36,024 bases of DNA from Alphaproteobacteria bacterium (GTDB taxonomy: Bacteria; Pseudomonadota; Alphaproteobacteria; Rickettsiales; UBA3002): NCBI GenBank assembly GCA_022841525.1, contig JALHRI010000016.1, forward strand, positions 1,552-37,575. Reading direction: 5' to 3'. The position numbers and the translations under genes were made by a program. Positions 7,725 through 16,091 of this stretch are shown in pieces. Position 1 is the stretch's first letter; each line of letters opens with the position of its first letter. The notes under the pieces were generated by a model that was given only the letters and a program-made list of their open reading frames with translations, ran no database searches and was not told where the DNA came from.

Positions 7725-8410
7725 GCGCTGCCGACAATATATGCCTCAAGCTGACGCAGCCAGGCCTTCAACTCACTGCTGCAATCGCTCATCACCGGAT
7801 GTACGTTGATTGCCACCTGACCTGCCTGCTTGGCGATACGCCCTTTCGGCCAGTGCGCATGCGTTGAAAGTGTGATGGGCAGCACGGCTTCTGCGAGTTT
7901 GTGCGATAGCACCGCGATGCCTTTTTTCACTGGCATACGCCGCTCAGGCGCGCTGCGCGTACCTTGCGGAAAAATAATCAGCACACGACCCTCAGCAAAT
8001 CGAAGCCGTGCCTGCGACAACATCGCCTCCATCGCGCGCGGGCTAGTGCGGTTAATCGCCACCGGACGGGTGCGCCATAAATACCAGCCAAATACCGGAA
8101 TCCACAGCAGTTCGCGCTTTAAGATAAAGGCCGGATGCTTGAGCGCCCGCCACAAAATCAGCGTATCGAGTGTGGATTGGTGACTCGCGGCATAGAGCTT
8201 GATATGCGGCTGCCAGAGCGTGATATCGGGCACAATCACGTCGCACACCACGCGCAGCAAATACAAGGTTGCATCGCACCATAGATCAGCAACGCGCCAG
8301 GTAAGCCGCGTGCTGATCAGTGCGGGCAGACAGATGATCCCCACCGCGATTGTCAGCAGTATCCAGCAGAGATAAAAAACGATGCCGTTACGCCAGTTTC
8401 TGGTGCACAT
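7721..8410 (-). CDS. plsC: Lysophospholipid acyltransferase (PlsC-like)
   Basis: A 229-residue membrane-associated acyltransferase. An N-terminal hydrophobic helix (residues 10-32) precedes the catalytic HX4D motif ASHQSTLD (about residue 76) and the acceptor-binding block IIFPQGTR. The usual FPEGTR has Gln in place of Glu. VAINRTSPRAM is the motif II region. PlsC acylates 1-acylglycerol-3-phosphate to phosphatidic acid. It overlaps the upstream ydcF-like gene by 23 bp and is tail-to-tail with ftsE. Genes of this kind usually follow ftsEX and a DUF218 gene in alphaproteobacteria; that order is kept here for ftsX-ydcF-plsC. Substrate specificity is not decidable from the sequence. Confidence 0.87.
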   Translation of the reverse strand: MCTRNWRNGIVFYLCWILLTIAVGIICLPALISTRLTWRVADLWCDATLYLLRVVCDVIVPDITLWQPHIKLYAASHQSTLDTLILWRALKHPAFILKRELLWIPVFGWYLWRTRPVAINRTSPRAMEAMLSQARLRFAEGRVLIIFPQGTRSAPERRMPVKKGIAVLSHKLAEAVLPITLSTHAHWPKGRIAKQAGQVAINVHPVMSDCSSELKAWLRQLEAYIVGSA

Positions 8411-8993
8411 ATTCCATCCATTCGCGCACGCTCACCGCTAGCGTTTTATGAAATTCCGACAACAACAAATAGCGCGCACTGCCATGATGCCACCAGCTAT
8501 ATTTGGTAAATCCCTTCGGAAAGGCGGCGTCGGGAATAATAACCAGCGCAGGCATGCTCGCATGCATCTCGCGGATGCTGCGCGGCATATGATAGTTGGC
8601 AGTCACCAGCCGAATGCTGCGCAGCTGATGCGCGCGTGCAAAACGCGCAGTTTCCTCGGCATTCATGCGCGTGCTGCGCGCCGCGTGATCAAGCGCAATG
8701 AGATGTTTCACCGATCGGAGTTTGTGCCTGATGGGCGCCGCACTATGGGTTTGCAGCAATTCCTCCAGTGTCGTTTCTGTGCCGACACCGCTAATCAGCA
8801 AGCGCGGTGCTAGGCCTTTTGCTAACTGGGAAAAACCGTGTTCCACGCGTCCGGCACCGCCGGTGAGCACAATGATCGCATCGGTTTTAGTCAGCGTATC
8901 GTTGGGGGCTTTGGGCACCTCGCGCAGGAACATCACCCAGGCAGCCACCCAGATCATTAACAACCATGTACATGCAGTTACCCACCCGCGCAT
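8388..8993 (-). CDS. YdcF/ElyC-like DUF218 protein
   Basis: About 201 residues from the chosen ATG. One N-terminal transmembrane helix (ACTWLLMIWVAAWVMFL) is followed by a DUF218 domain with DAIIVLTGGAGRVEHG, LLISGV, STRMNAEETARFA and LVTANYHMPRSIREM. Known relatives are SanA, ElyC and YdcF, envelope proteins linked to undecaprenyl-carrier or cell-wall processes. The frame is open to an ATG at 9098, but the extra N-terminus (about 35 residues) is encoded by the dispersed palindromic repeat at 9049-9162, so I prefer 8993. It is cotranscribed with plsC (23-bp overlap) and sits in the ftsX gene run. Confidence 0.82.
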   Translation of the reverse strand: MRGWVTACTWLLMIWVAAWVMFLREVPKAPNDTLTKTDAIIVLTGGAGRVEHGFSQLAKGLAPRLLISGVGTETTLEELLQTHSAAPIRHKLRSVKHLIALDHAARSTRMNAEETARFARAHQLRSIRLVTANYHMPRSIREMHASMPALVIIPDAAFPKGFTKYSWWHHGSARYLLLSEFHKTLAVSVREWMEYVHQKLA

Positions 8994-9048
8994 ACGCGCA
9001 TAGTAATAATCTACGACGCACGAGGCTAGTGGAAATTCGCTTACCCCA

Positions 9049-9162
9049 TACAGTGTCATTGCGAGCACTTCGCGAAGCAATCCAGTGGAAGTCTCCACGC
9101 CCTCGCACTTTCATTTTGTTACTGGACTGCTTTGTCGCTCCGCTCCGCGCAGTGACGGTATA
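9049..9162. repeat. Dispersed palindromic repeat (TCATTGCGAG...AATCCAG type)
   Basis: Two imperfectly complementary arms (about 9049-9087 and 9120-9162) include TCCAGT at 9081-9086 and ACTGGA at 9121-9126. The pattern GTCATTGCGAG...GAAGCAATCCAGTGG with its inverted partner is a short interspersed repeat type found in many bacterial genomes. It fills the gap between the HAD phosphatase and ydcF-like genes and would fold into a long hairpin in the transcript. Confidence 0.7.
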
Positions 9163-9182
9163 GTGGCTCTTACGCGTTCAGG

Positions 9183-9737
9183 TTACGCTTCAAGAATACG
9201 CTGAGCAGCAGCGCGCAGATCCTCCACCACGATCACGGGTTGAAGCTCGTCGGGGATGCCCGCATCCACCACCGCTTGCCCGTTTCCACTGCGCACCAGC
9301 ATACGCGAACAGCCGGCGCGGTGGGCGGCTTGTATATCGCGCAGACTGTCACCGATCATCAGCGCGTGAGGGGCATCTACGGCGAAATCCCTCAGCGCCT
9401 CGCGCAGCATACCATCGCCGGGTTTTCTGCGGTTGCTGGCATTATCCGGCGCATCGGTGGCGGCGTAGATACGAGCAATATCTCCGCCCGCTGCGCGAAT
9501 CTGGGCAAGCATGCGATCATGAATCTGATCAAGCGCGGCTTGGCTAATAAGTCCGCGCCCCACGCAGGATTGATTGGTGCATAGGACAAGCGGAATGCGC
9601 GCACGCGTGAGCATCGCCACTGCCTCCAGACTGCCGGGAAGAAAGACAAAATCTTCAGGCTTAAGTACGCTTTGGGGCAGGTTGGTGTTGATCACACCGT
9701 CGCGGTCAAGCAGGATAAGCGTGGGTGTTTCCATCAT
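9183..9737 (-). CDS. HAD-IIIA phosphatase (GmhB/HisB-N-like)
   Basis: A phosphatase of about 184 residues. LLDRDGVIN carries the catalytic DxD nucleophile pair and ILLLTNQS-type motif II is present as VLCTNQSCVGRG. RRKPGDGMLREAL supplies the motif III lysine and MIGDSLRDIQAAHRAG is motif IV. Overall it resembles GmhB, which dephosphorylates heptose-1,7-bisphosphate for lipopolysaccharide core synthesis. The Cys/His zinc loop usually found just before the RKP motif in GmhB is absent (the segment reads ATDAPDNASNRRKP), so assignment to GmhB is uncertain. The start at 9737 is two bases after the ftsX stop; the frame is open upstream inside ftsX but that extension is not needed. Confidence 0.8.
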   Translation of the reverse strand: MMETPTLILLDRDGVINTNLPQSVLKPEDFVFLPGSLEAVAMLTRARIPLVLCTNQSCVGRGLISQAALDQIHDRMLAQIRAAGGDIARIYAATDAPDNASNRRKPGDGMLREALRDFAVDAPHALMIGDSLRDIQAAHRAGCSRMLVRSGNGQAVVDAGIPDELQPVIVVEDLRAAAQRILEA

Positions 9738-9739
9738 CG

Positions 9740-10633
9740 TTAGTGCATGGTAGAAAGCATATGCTGCACACTTAAGCGCGCGGCGATGACGCTTAGCGCG
9801 CAGACAAAAACCGGCAGCAACACCCATAGCATATAATGCGGTACAGCAATGGCAAGCGCGGGCAATAGTGGATTTTCACCGACATTGAGAATTCCCGATA
9901 ACGCCCAGTAAATCAGCGCGGCAAGCGCCACCCCGATGATCGCACCGCGCGCGACCAGTCCTAAAATATTCCACTGAAACTGTCGCAGGATATAATCATC
10001 CGTCGCGCCGAACAGATGCAGCACGCTCACGGTTTTGAAATGCAGTTTAAGCCCCGTACGCGACAGCAGCACCACCATCGCCATCAGGCAGGCGGTGAGC
10101 AGTGCGGCAAAGCCCAGCAGGCAGACATGAATCACGCGGCTGGCGCGCACAATATCGCGCTGCCAGGGGCTTTTACTGCGCAGCGTCATTTCCGAGCGCA
10201 CATTCATCAGTGCGGCTTTCAAGCGCTCCAGCGCGCCGGAATCTTCCTCGACAGCAGCGCTCGTTACCACATCGATCAGCACCGGCATTTCCAGCGCGCC
10301 AAGCATTAAGCCGCCCCCCAGCCACGGTGCCAGCATTTGCTGCATTGCAGCATGATCAATCACTTTCGCGCTTTGTACGCCCGCCGTAGCGCGTACCGCA
10401 CGCATGATGCGCTGCATTTCCTGTTTGTCCGAGGCTATGGCAAGCGGGACTTCCAGCTGCACATTCGCGCTGCTGGCATGCGCCGCGTCGCCGACATGCT
10501 GCGAGAGCGAAAGCGAAAACGAGAGCAGCAAGCAAACAAACGCACTTAAGCACGCCACCATCAGGGGCAACATGCTACGGGCATCATCGCGCGAAAAGGC
10601 AATGTCGGCGGGTGGCTGCGCGAACTCACGCAC
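9740..10633 (-). CDS. ftsX: Cell division protein FtsX
   Basis: About 297 residues with the FtsX topology. A cytoplasmic tail is followed by TM1 (MLPLMVACLSAFVCLLLSFS) and a periplasmic domain (about 50-160). Three C-terminal TM helices follow (CLLGFAALLTACLMAMVVLL, NILGLVARGAIIGVALAALI and a last one near the end), with the FHLFGATDDYI-like segment between. FtsX couples FtsE ATPase activity to periplasmic amidase activation. I choose the GTG at 10633, which overlaps the grpE stop (GTGCGTGA) and gives the normal family length. The frame stays open to 10768 only because it runs inside grpE. Being translated behind grpE and separated from ftsE is unusual. Confidence 0.88.
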   Translation of the reverse strand: MREFAQPPADIAFSRDDARSMLPLMVACLSAFVCLLLSFSLSLSQHVGDAAHASSANVQLEVPLAIASDKQEMQRIMRAVRATAGVQSAKVIDHAAMQQMLAPWLGGGLMLGALEMPVLIDVVTSAAVEEDSGALERLKAALMNVRSEMTLRSKSPWQRDIVRASRVIHVCLLGFAALLTACLMAMVVLLSRTGLKLHFKTVSVLHLFGATDDYILRQFQWNILGLVARGAIIGVALAALIYWALSGILNVGENPLLPALAIAVPHYMLWVLLPVFVCALSVIAARLSVQHMLSTMH

Positions 10634-11243
10634 GCGTGTCGACCTTATCGCCGGGCTCGGTTGCGCCGCTACCTTCGGCAGCGACCACCACCATGGCCGG
10701 GCGCAGCAGGCGGTCATGGATCGTGTAGCCCGCCTGCAGCACCTGCACAACGGTTCCGGCTTCAGCACCCGCGCTCACCACCTGCGATACCGCCTGATGC
10801 AAATGATGATCGAACTTTGCACCGCTTGGATCAATGCGCTTGATACCGTGCTTCTCAAACGCGCCGAGCAGTTCTTTGAGCGTCATTTCCACACCCACGG
10901 CGATCGATTCAAGCATGGGCTGGCTGGCGCGAGCATCGGCGGGCACGGCGTCGCACGCGCGCTGGAGATTTTCCAGCACCTGCACTAAATCACGCGCAAA
11001 ATTGGTGATGGCATATTTGCTGGTATCGGCCTGCTCGCGCTCAAAGCGGCGGCGGGTATTTTCCACTTCCGCCAGTGCGCGTAAACTCTGATCTTTGGCG
11101 CTGGCAAGCTCTGCCTCTTTACTATCCAGCAGCGCTTGTAGGGCGCGGACAGCGGCTTCGGCTGACGGCTCAGCGCTCAGCGCATCTTCCGCTACAGGAT
11201 CGTGGGCGTGTTCTTCGGGTTCGTGTGCGTGCATCTGCGTCAT
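10626..11243 (-). CDS. grpE: Nucleotide exchange factor GrpE
   Basis: This 205-residue GrpE has a charged, His/Glu-rich N-terminus, a long coiled coil (about residues 35-90, ending AEVENTRRRFEREQ) and the conserved YAITNFARDLVQVLENLQRA segment. The C-terminal beta domain contains FEKHGIKRIDPSGAKFDHHLHQAV, VVQVLQAGYTIHDRLLRPAMV. GrpE releases ADP from DnaK in the heat-shock chaperone cycle. A well-spaced AAGGA ribosome-binding site precedes the ATG, and a sigma-32-like promoter lies at 11287-11317. It is divergent from rph, a common alphaproteobacterial neighbour; hrcA is not beside it here. ftsX overlaps its stop codon. Confidence 0.95.
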   Translation of the reverse strand: MTQMHAHEPEEHAHDPVAEDALSAEPSAEAAVRALQALLDSKEAELASAKDQSLRALAEVENTRRRFEREQADTSKYAITNFARDLVQVLENLQRACDAVPADARASQPMLESIAVGVEMTLKELLGAFEKHGIKRIDPSGAKFDHHLHQAVSQVVSAGAEAGTVVQVLQAGYTIHDRLLRPAMVVVAAEGSGATEPGDKVDTRA

Positions 11244-11286
11244 CGTCGTTCCTTAGGTCATGGTGCATGCCCTATGTGGGTGAAGG

Positions 11287-11317
11287 CAACATAGTGTGCA
11301 AGGGGTCATGTTTCAAG
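11287..11317 (-). promoter_or_regulatory. Putative sigma-32 (RpoH) promoter of grpE
   Basis: On the minus strand CTTGAA (11312-11317) and CTATGTTG (11287-11294) are at heat-shock spacing and resemble the alphaproteobacterial RpoH pattern CTTG-N18-CYTAT. The start would be near 11280, leaving a leader of about 36 nt before grpE. Confidence 0.5.
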
Positions 11318-11390
11318 TTCGACGATAAATTCTTGCGCCGCTAGCTTTACCGGGTTAAGCCGAGGCCACCCACACCATGCAGGAGTTCCC

Positions 11391-12125
11391 ATGCCACGAT
11401 CCTTCGCCCGCAACGCCAGTACACTTCGCCCCGTAACACTCGAAGCCGGCATTTCACGTTACGCTGAGGGCTCGTGTCTGGTCAGCTTTGGCCATACCCG
11501 CGTGCTGGTGACCGCCAGTGTCGATGATTTTGTGCCCCCTTTTCTGCGCAATACCGGCAAAGGCTGGGTGACCGCAGAATATGGCATGCTACCGCGTGCG
11601 ACCCATAGCCGCAATCCGCGTGAGGCGGCGAAGGGTAAGCAGTCGGGCCGCACACAGGAAATCCAGCGCTTAATTGGCCGCGCCCTGCGCACGACGATCA
11701 ATCTTTCCCTGCTGGGCGAACGCCAAATCGTGATTGACTGCGACGTACTGGAGGCGGATGGCGGCACGCGTACCGCCTCGATCACGGGGGCGTATGTCGC
11801 GCTCGCGCAGGCGGTGCAGACGCTGCAGCGCAAAGGCGTGCTCAAAACCAGCCCGATGATCGCGCAAGTCGCGGCGATTTCCTGCGGTATCGTGGGCGGC
11901 GAGGCGGTTGTCGATCTGGATTATGAGGAAGATTCCGGCGCCGAGGTCGACGCCAACATCGTCATGAATGCTGACGGCGCGTTGGTAGAAGTACAAATGA
12001 CCGGTGAGGAAGCCACTTTCAGCAAAGACCAGATGCAGCGCATGCTGACACTGGCGGAAGCCGCCATCACCGAGCTGTGCGCCAAACAGCGCGAGGCGTT
12101 GGAAACCTTTGCCCGCGCGGCGTAA
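11391..12125 (+). CDS. rph: Ribonuclease PH
   Basis: This 244-residue phosphorolytic 3'-5' exoribonuclease trims tRNA 3' ends using inorganic phosphate. Diagnostic blocks are TRVLVTASVDD, GWVTAEYGMLPRATHSR, GRTQEIQRLIGRALR (phosphate and RNA contacts), DCDVLEADGGTRTASITGAYVA and the VDLDYEEDS acidic cluster for metal binding. The length is typical. CAGGAG eight bases before the ATG is a good ribosome-binding site. It leads a probable operon with rdgB, the FMN reductase and the DsbD-like gene, and is divergent from grpE. Confidence 0.96.
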   Translation: MPRSFARNASTLRPVTLEAGISRYAEGSCLVSFGHTRVLVTASVDDFVPPFLRNTGKGWVTAEYGMLPRATHSRNPREAAKGKQSGRTQEIQRLIGRALRTTINLSLLGERQIVIDCDVLEADGGTRTASITGAYVALAQAVQTLQRKGVLKTSPMIAQVAAISCGIVGGEAVVDLDYEEDSGAEVDANIVMNADGALVEVQMTGEEATFSKDQMQRMLTLAEAAITELCAKQREALETFARAA

Positions 12126-12194
12126 GATATAGTCTTACGCATTGGTAAGCTTGCCGCTCTTGTGATGGCGCGTAAATTGTGGCATCACCGTTGC

Positions 12195-12818
12195 ATGACG
12201 TTTCCTGCACTCACCGACCCACTCGTTCTGGCTTCGCACAATGCCGGAAAATTACGCGAGATCCGCGCGCTGCTAGAGCCGCTGGGGCTACGCGTGATTG
12301 ATGCCGGTGAAGCCGCTATCACCGAGCCTGAGGAGACAGAGGATAGTTTTACCGGCAATGCTGAGCTGAAAGCACGCCATAGTGCGGTGCACTCAGGCAA
12401 AACCGCGTTAGCAGACGATTCAGGGCTAGTCGTGCCGGCGCTTGACGGCGCGCCGGGCATTTATTCCGCGCGCTGGGCGGGGGAAGATAAAAATTTCACC
12501 GCCGCCATGCAGCGGGTGGAAAAGGAACTACGCGCGAAAGGCCATACACCTACCGGCACGCCCGCGTATTTTGTGTGCGCACTCAGCCTCGCCTGGCCGA
12601 GCGGTGAACAGCTAAGCGTCGAAGGCACCGTGCACGGCACGCTGCGCTTCCCACCATGCGGCGAGAAGGGTTTTGGCTACGACCCCATATTTGTAGCCAC
12701 AGGCATGCAGCAAAGTTTTGCCGAGATCGACCCCGAGCACAAACACGCCATCAGCCACCGTGCGGATGCGTTTGCCAAACTTCTTAGCGCACTCAAAACA
12801 GAAAGGTTGGTGGCATGA
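12195..12818 (+). CDS. rdgB: XTP/dITP pyrophosphatase (RdgB/HAM1)
   Basis: About 207 residues. It hydrolyses non-canonical purine triphosphates (dITP, XTP) to monophosphates, keeping them out of DNA. Family motifs are LASHNAGKLREI at the N-terminus (substrate loop), DSFTGNAELKAR, ADDSGLVVPALDGAPGIYSARWAG with the catalytic Asp pair, FGYDPIFV and the C-terminal SHRADAF. The start at 12195 (MTFPALTD) matches family N-termini; the frame extends 11 codons upstream to a GTG at 12162, and neither has a clear ribosome-binding site. The last four bases (ATGA) overlap the next gene's start. Confidence 0.94.
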   Translation: MTFPALTDPLVLASHNAGKLREIRALLEPLGLRVIDAGEAAITEPEETEDSFTGNAELKARHSAVHSGKTALADDSGLVVPALDGAPGIYSARWAGEDKNFTAAMQRVEKELRAKGHTPTGTPAYFVCALSLAWPSGEQLSVEGTVHGTLRFPPCGEKGFGYDPIFVATGMQQSFAEIDPEHKHAISHRADAFAKLLSALKTERLVA

Positions 12819-13372
12819 AACTGCTTTCGTTTGCAGCCTCGTTTCGTGAACAGGGCAACAATCACACACTGGCGCAGCTGGCAGATGGCATCGCGCGCGG
12901 CGCAGGCGCTGAAGTGGAGCATATTCCCTACGCATCGCTTGAGGCGCCGTTTTACCGCGAAGACGCGCCGGATGCCAAGGTGCCTTCGGGCATTCTCGCC
13001 TTTGCTGAAAAACTCCGCGACGCTGACGGGCTGATGATCGCCGCACCGGAGCATAACTGGTCGTTTCCGGCATCGCTGAAAAACATGATCGACTGGCTCT
13101 CAACACTGCAGGAAAATCCGCTGGCAAATAAAACCGCACTGCTGATGTGCGCAACCCCTTCGCGCCGCGGCGGGATTGCAGGGCTGCTGCAACTGCGCGT
13201 CCCGCTGGAGGTGCTGGGATGCTGGGTCTATCCGCAGGTAGTGGGCATTGGTAACGTCTACAAAACCCTCTCTGCCGAGAGTATTTCGGATGCGAAAGAT
13301 ATGGCGTTTCTGACCCAGAGCGTGCAAGATTTTGTGCGCATCACTGGGCTATTTTGCAAGGGGCAATCATGA
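12815..13372 (+). CDS. NADPH-dependent FMN reductase family protein
   Basis: This 185-residue flavodoxin-fold protein fits PF03358. The N-terminal LLSFAASFREQGNNH is the FMN phosphate-binding loop. GLMIAAPEHNWSFPASLKNMIDWLS is the family signature (usually PEYN-S-PxxLKNAIDW), here with His-Asn-Trp. Members reduce FMN, quinones, azo compounds or chromate at the expense of NAD(P)H; the physiological acceptor cannot be predicted. It starts in an ATGA overlap with rdgB and ends in another with the DsbD-like gene, indicating a translationally coupled operon. Confidence 0.85.
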   Translation: MKLLSFAASFREQGNNHTLAQLADGIARGAGAEVEHIPYASLEAPFYREDAPDAKVPSGILAFAEKLRDADGLMIAAPEHNWSFPASLKNMIDWLSTLQENPLANKTALLMCATPSRRGGIAGLLQLRVPLEVLGCWVYPQVVGIGNVYKTLSAESISDAKDMAFLTQSVQDFVRITGLFCKGQS

Positions 13373-15408
13373 AGCGTTTGCTAATACAGCTGGCCGTATT
13401 CGCCGCGCTGGTGGCAGCCACGACGCAGGCAGTGCATGCGCAAACGGTAAATGAACCTATCGCCCGCGCCAGCCTCATTGCCGATGCGCCAGATCAACAT
13501 CTGGCCGAAGGCAAGCCTGTGTGGATCGCGTTGAAGCTTCAGCTGCCCGAAGGCTGGCACGCTTACTGGCAGAACCCGGGCGACTCGGGGATTCCGCCGG
13601 AAATAAACATCGACAATTTACCGCAAGGCGCTGCGCTCAGCCCCATTCACTGGCCGGTGCCAGAGCGGATTGAAACCTCAGGCCTTGTCAATTACGGCTA
13701 TAGCGGCACGGTGATTTTACCGCTCGCCCTCACCCCGCCCAAAGGCGCCGTGATGATGAATCTGCGCGCCAAAGCGAGCTGGCTGGTATGTAAGGAAATC
13801 TGCATCCCGGAATCCGCCGAACTTACGCTGGAGCTACCTCAAACCACTGGCAGTGCCGAGATTAAAGCAGCGCTTGCGCATGTCGGCGTGCCGCAAAAAA
13901 CCACGCTTCACTTCACGCGCGAGGATGACATGATCGTCATCACCCTGCCGGAAAATGTAGCGCTGGGCACGAATGATAGATTCGCCTTTTTCCCGCTGAG
14001 CGAACATCTGATCAGCAACAGCGCACCGATTCAGCTAAACGGCGCTACGCTTACTGCTACAGCGCAGCCCTCAGCGCCACCTAAAGGCGAAATCGCAGGT
14101 CTACTGGATATTCGCCGCGCAGAAGGGGCGCGCGAACTGCTGCATTTTTCTTTACCCGCAAAACCATCACCGCCGCCAGTTCGCACAGAAACTTCTCTAC
14201 CACCGGCGCCGATACTTGCCTTAGAACTCGCGTTGGCGCTGGCATTTTTAGGCGGCATCTTACTGAATTTAATGCCGTGCGTGCTGCCGATCTTAGCGCT
14301 GAAAACCTTCCATCTTGCTGGTAAATCCGGCAAAGAGCGCGCGGTCGTCATCCGCTCTGGCATAGCCTACACGCTGGGTGTGCTCATCAGCATGGCCGCA
14401 CTGGGTCTGATACTCACCCTCATTCAGGCGGGGGGCAGCGCGGTGGGCTGGGGTTTTCAGCTGCAATCCACCACCAGTGTCGCGCTGCTCGCACTGCTCA
14501 TGGTGCTGGTGGCGGCTTATTTGCTGAATATGTTTCATCTGCCCAGTATGCTTGGGCGGCTGGATGCATCGCTTGGCAATCACCACGGATCGCTGGGGCA
14601 TTTTTTCACGGGCTGCCTATCGGTGGCGGTGGCAACGCCCTGCACCGCGCCGTTCATGGCGCCCGCGCTGGGTGCCGCCGCCGCACTGCCGCCGCTTGAG
14701 GGCTTAAGCATTCTGCTATCGCTGGGGATGGGGCTTGCCTTTCCTTACCTTCTGATTTGCCTGTGGCCGGCCGCGCAGCGCCTGCTGCCCAAGCCCGGCG
14801 CGTGGATGGAGCGTTTTAAGCAACTGCTTGCCTTCCCGATGATCGCTACAAGCCTGTGGCTCATGTGGGTTTTAGGCAGTCTGGCAGGTGCAGAGGGTAT
14901 CATCACCGTGCTTACCAGCATCACGCTGCTGGGTTTTATCTGGTGGCTGGCACGCAAGGAGGGCGGCGTGCTACGCCTGATCCTGCGCATCGTGCTCAGC
15001 GCATTTGCACTCGCGCTGGTGTTCACGATTGAACCGACGCACAGCTCCACATCGCGCGCGGAAATTGGCGGGGTGCGCGTCGAGGCGTATAGCCAGGAAC
15101 GTCTGGCGGAGCTTCGTGCATCTGCTACGCCGGTACTGGTCGATGCCACCGCCGATTGGTGCATTACCTGCAAAGTCAACGAGCGCACCTCGCTGCATCA
15201 CGCAGCAGTCACCAAAGCGCTGCGTGAGAGGGAGGCGGTGTTCATGATCGCCGACTGGACGCGGCGCGACGGCGCCATCACCGGCTATCTCGCCAGTTTT
15301 GGCCGCAACGGTGTGCCGCTTGTGGTTTGGTATGCACCCGGCAAAGAGGGTGTTGTGCTACCGCAAATTCTGACCCCATCCCTCGTGCTTGCAGAAATTG
15401 CAAAGTAA
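13369..15408 (+). CDS. DsbD/ScsB-like thiol:disulfide interchange protein
   Basis: About 679 residues. A signal peptide (to about residue 24, VHA-Q) leads to a periplasmic DsbD-alpha-like domain with the CKEIC redox pair. A CcdA-like membrane domain of roughly eight helices follows, with buried cysteines in NLMPCVLPIL and VATPCTAPFMAPALG. The C-terminal thioredoxin domain contains DATADWCITCK (WCxxC). Electrons pass from cytoplasmic thioredoxin through the membrane domain to periplasmic disulfides. The larger N-terminal domain resembles ScsB-type proteins more than classical DsbD. I use the ATG at 13369, overlapping the preceding TGA and preceded by AAGGGG; a start at 13354 is less likely. 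The periplasmic redoxin just downstream is a plausible client. Confidence 0.85.
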   Translation: MKRLLIQLAVFAALVAATTQAVHAQTVNEPIARASLIADAPDQHLAEGKPVWIALKLQLPEGWHAYWQNPGDSGIPPEINIDNLPQGAALSPIHWPVPERIETSGLVNYGYSGTVILPLALTPPKGAVMMNLRAKASWLVCKEICIPESAELTLELPQTTGSAEIKAALAHVGVPQKTTLHFTREDDMIVITLPENVALGTNDRFAFFPLSEHLISNSAPIQLNGATLTATAQPSAPPKGEIAGLLDIRRAEGARELLHFSLPAKPSPPPVRTETSLPPAPILALELALALAFLGGILLNLMPCVLPILALKTFHLAGKSGKERAVVIRSGIAYTLGVLISMAALGLILTLIQAGGSAVGWGFQLQSTTSVALLALLMVLVAAYLLNMFHLPSMLGRLDASLGNHHGSLGHFFTGCLSVAVATPCTAPFMAPALGAAAALPPLEGLSILLSLGMGLAFPYLLICLWPAAQRLLPKPGAWMERFKQLLAFPMIATSLWLMWVLGSLAGAEGIITVLTSITLLGFIWWLARKEGGVLRLILRIVLSAFALALVFTIEPTHSSTSRAEIGGVRVEAYSQERLAELRASATPVLVDATADWCITCKVNERTSLHHAAVTKALREREAVFMIADWTRRDGAITGYLASFGRNGVPLVVWYAPGKEGVVLPQILTPSLVLAEIAK

Positions 15409-15476
15409 GATTGCGTAATGGTAATTGGTCTTCTCACCATGCCCGTGTATGGTTGGCCTAACCCATAGGAGTGTGT

Positions 15477-16088
15477 ATGCGCCGTTTCCTTTTTTCTCTT
15501 CTCACGGTTGCAGCCTTCGCGACCGCAGCTGAGGCTGCTGTCATCAGCGCGAAGCCTGCGCCCAACTTCACCGCACGCGATGCAATCAGCGGCAAGGAAG
15601 TTAGCCTCGAGAATCTGCGCGGCAAACCGGTAGTGCTGGAGTGGACGAATTATGACTGTCCGTTTGTGAAGAAACATTATTCGCTGGGCACGATGCAGCG
15701 CCTGCAGCAGAAAGCCGCGAAAGACGGCGTGATCTGGATCTCGGTCAATTCCGGCGCTAAGGGCAAGCAGGGTTACCTTAAAAATGCTGCAGAAGCGCGC
15801 GCGGCCATTGCCGCACAAAAAGCATCGCCCGCCTATTACATCCGCGATACGAAGGGCGACATTGGCAAGCTCTACGGCGCAAAAACAACGCCGCATATGT
15901 TCGTGATTGCCGCAGACGGCACGCTTGCCTATCAGGGCGCGATTGATGATAAGGCCAGCGTCGATGCGGCCGATATCGCCACTTCGAAAAATTACGTCAC
16001 CACCGCCTTATCGCAACTGGCAAAAGGGGGAGCCGTTACCACCCCAGAAACCAGCGCTTACGGCTGCGGCGTGAAATACGGGATGTAG
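15477..16088 (+). CDS. Exported redoxin (AhpC/TSA-thioredoxin fold) protein
   Basis: A 203-residue protein with a signal peptide (RRFLFSLLTVAAFATAAEA, cleaved near AEA-A). The redoxin domain contains PAPNFTARD, LRGKPVVLEWTNYDCPFVKKHY with one cysteine in the peroxidase/resolving position, and a TTPHMFVIAADG cis-proline region. The C-terminus ends SAYGCGVKYGM, the short Cys-containing tail typical of this uncharacterised family. A peroxidase or thiol-reductase role in the periplasm is likely, perhaps recharged by the DsbD-like protein upstream. I start at 15477, with AGGAG five bases away; a GTG two codons earlier is in frame. Confidence 0.83.
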   Translation: MRRFLFSLLTVAAFATAAEAAVISAKPAPNFTARDAISGKEVSLENLRGKPVVLEWTNYDCPFVKKHYSLGTMQRLQQKAAKDGVIWISVNSGAKGKQGYLKNAAEARAAIAAQKASPAYYIRDTKGDIGKLYGAKTTPHMFVIAADGTLAYQGAIDDKASVDAADIATSKNYVTTALSQLAKGGAVTTPETSAYGCGVKYGM

Positions 16089-16091
16089 ATT

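Noticed and set aside
8994-9098. Upstream start for the ydcF-like protein
   Set aside because: The added residues are encoded partly by a dispersed palindromic repeat; the ATG at 8993 just before the transmembrane helix is more typical.
10634-10768. N-terminal extension of the ftsX frame
   Set aside because: Cys/Arg/Trp-rich sequence lying inside grpE; the GTG at 10633 gives normal FtsX length and a coupled start.
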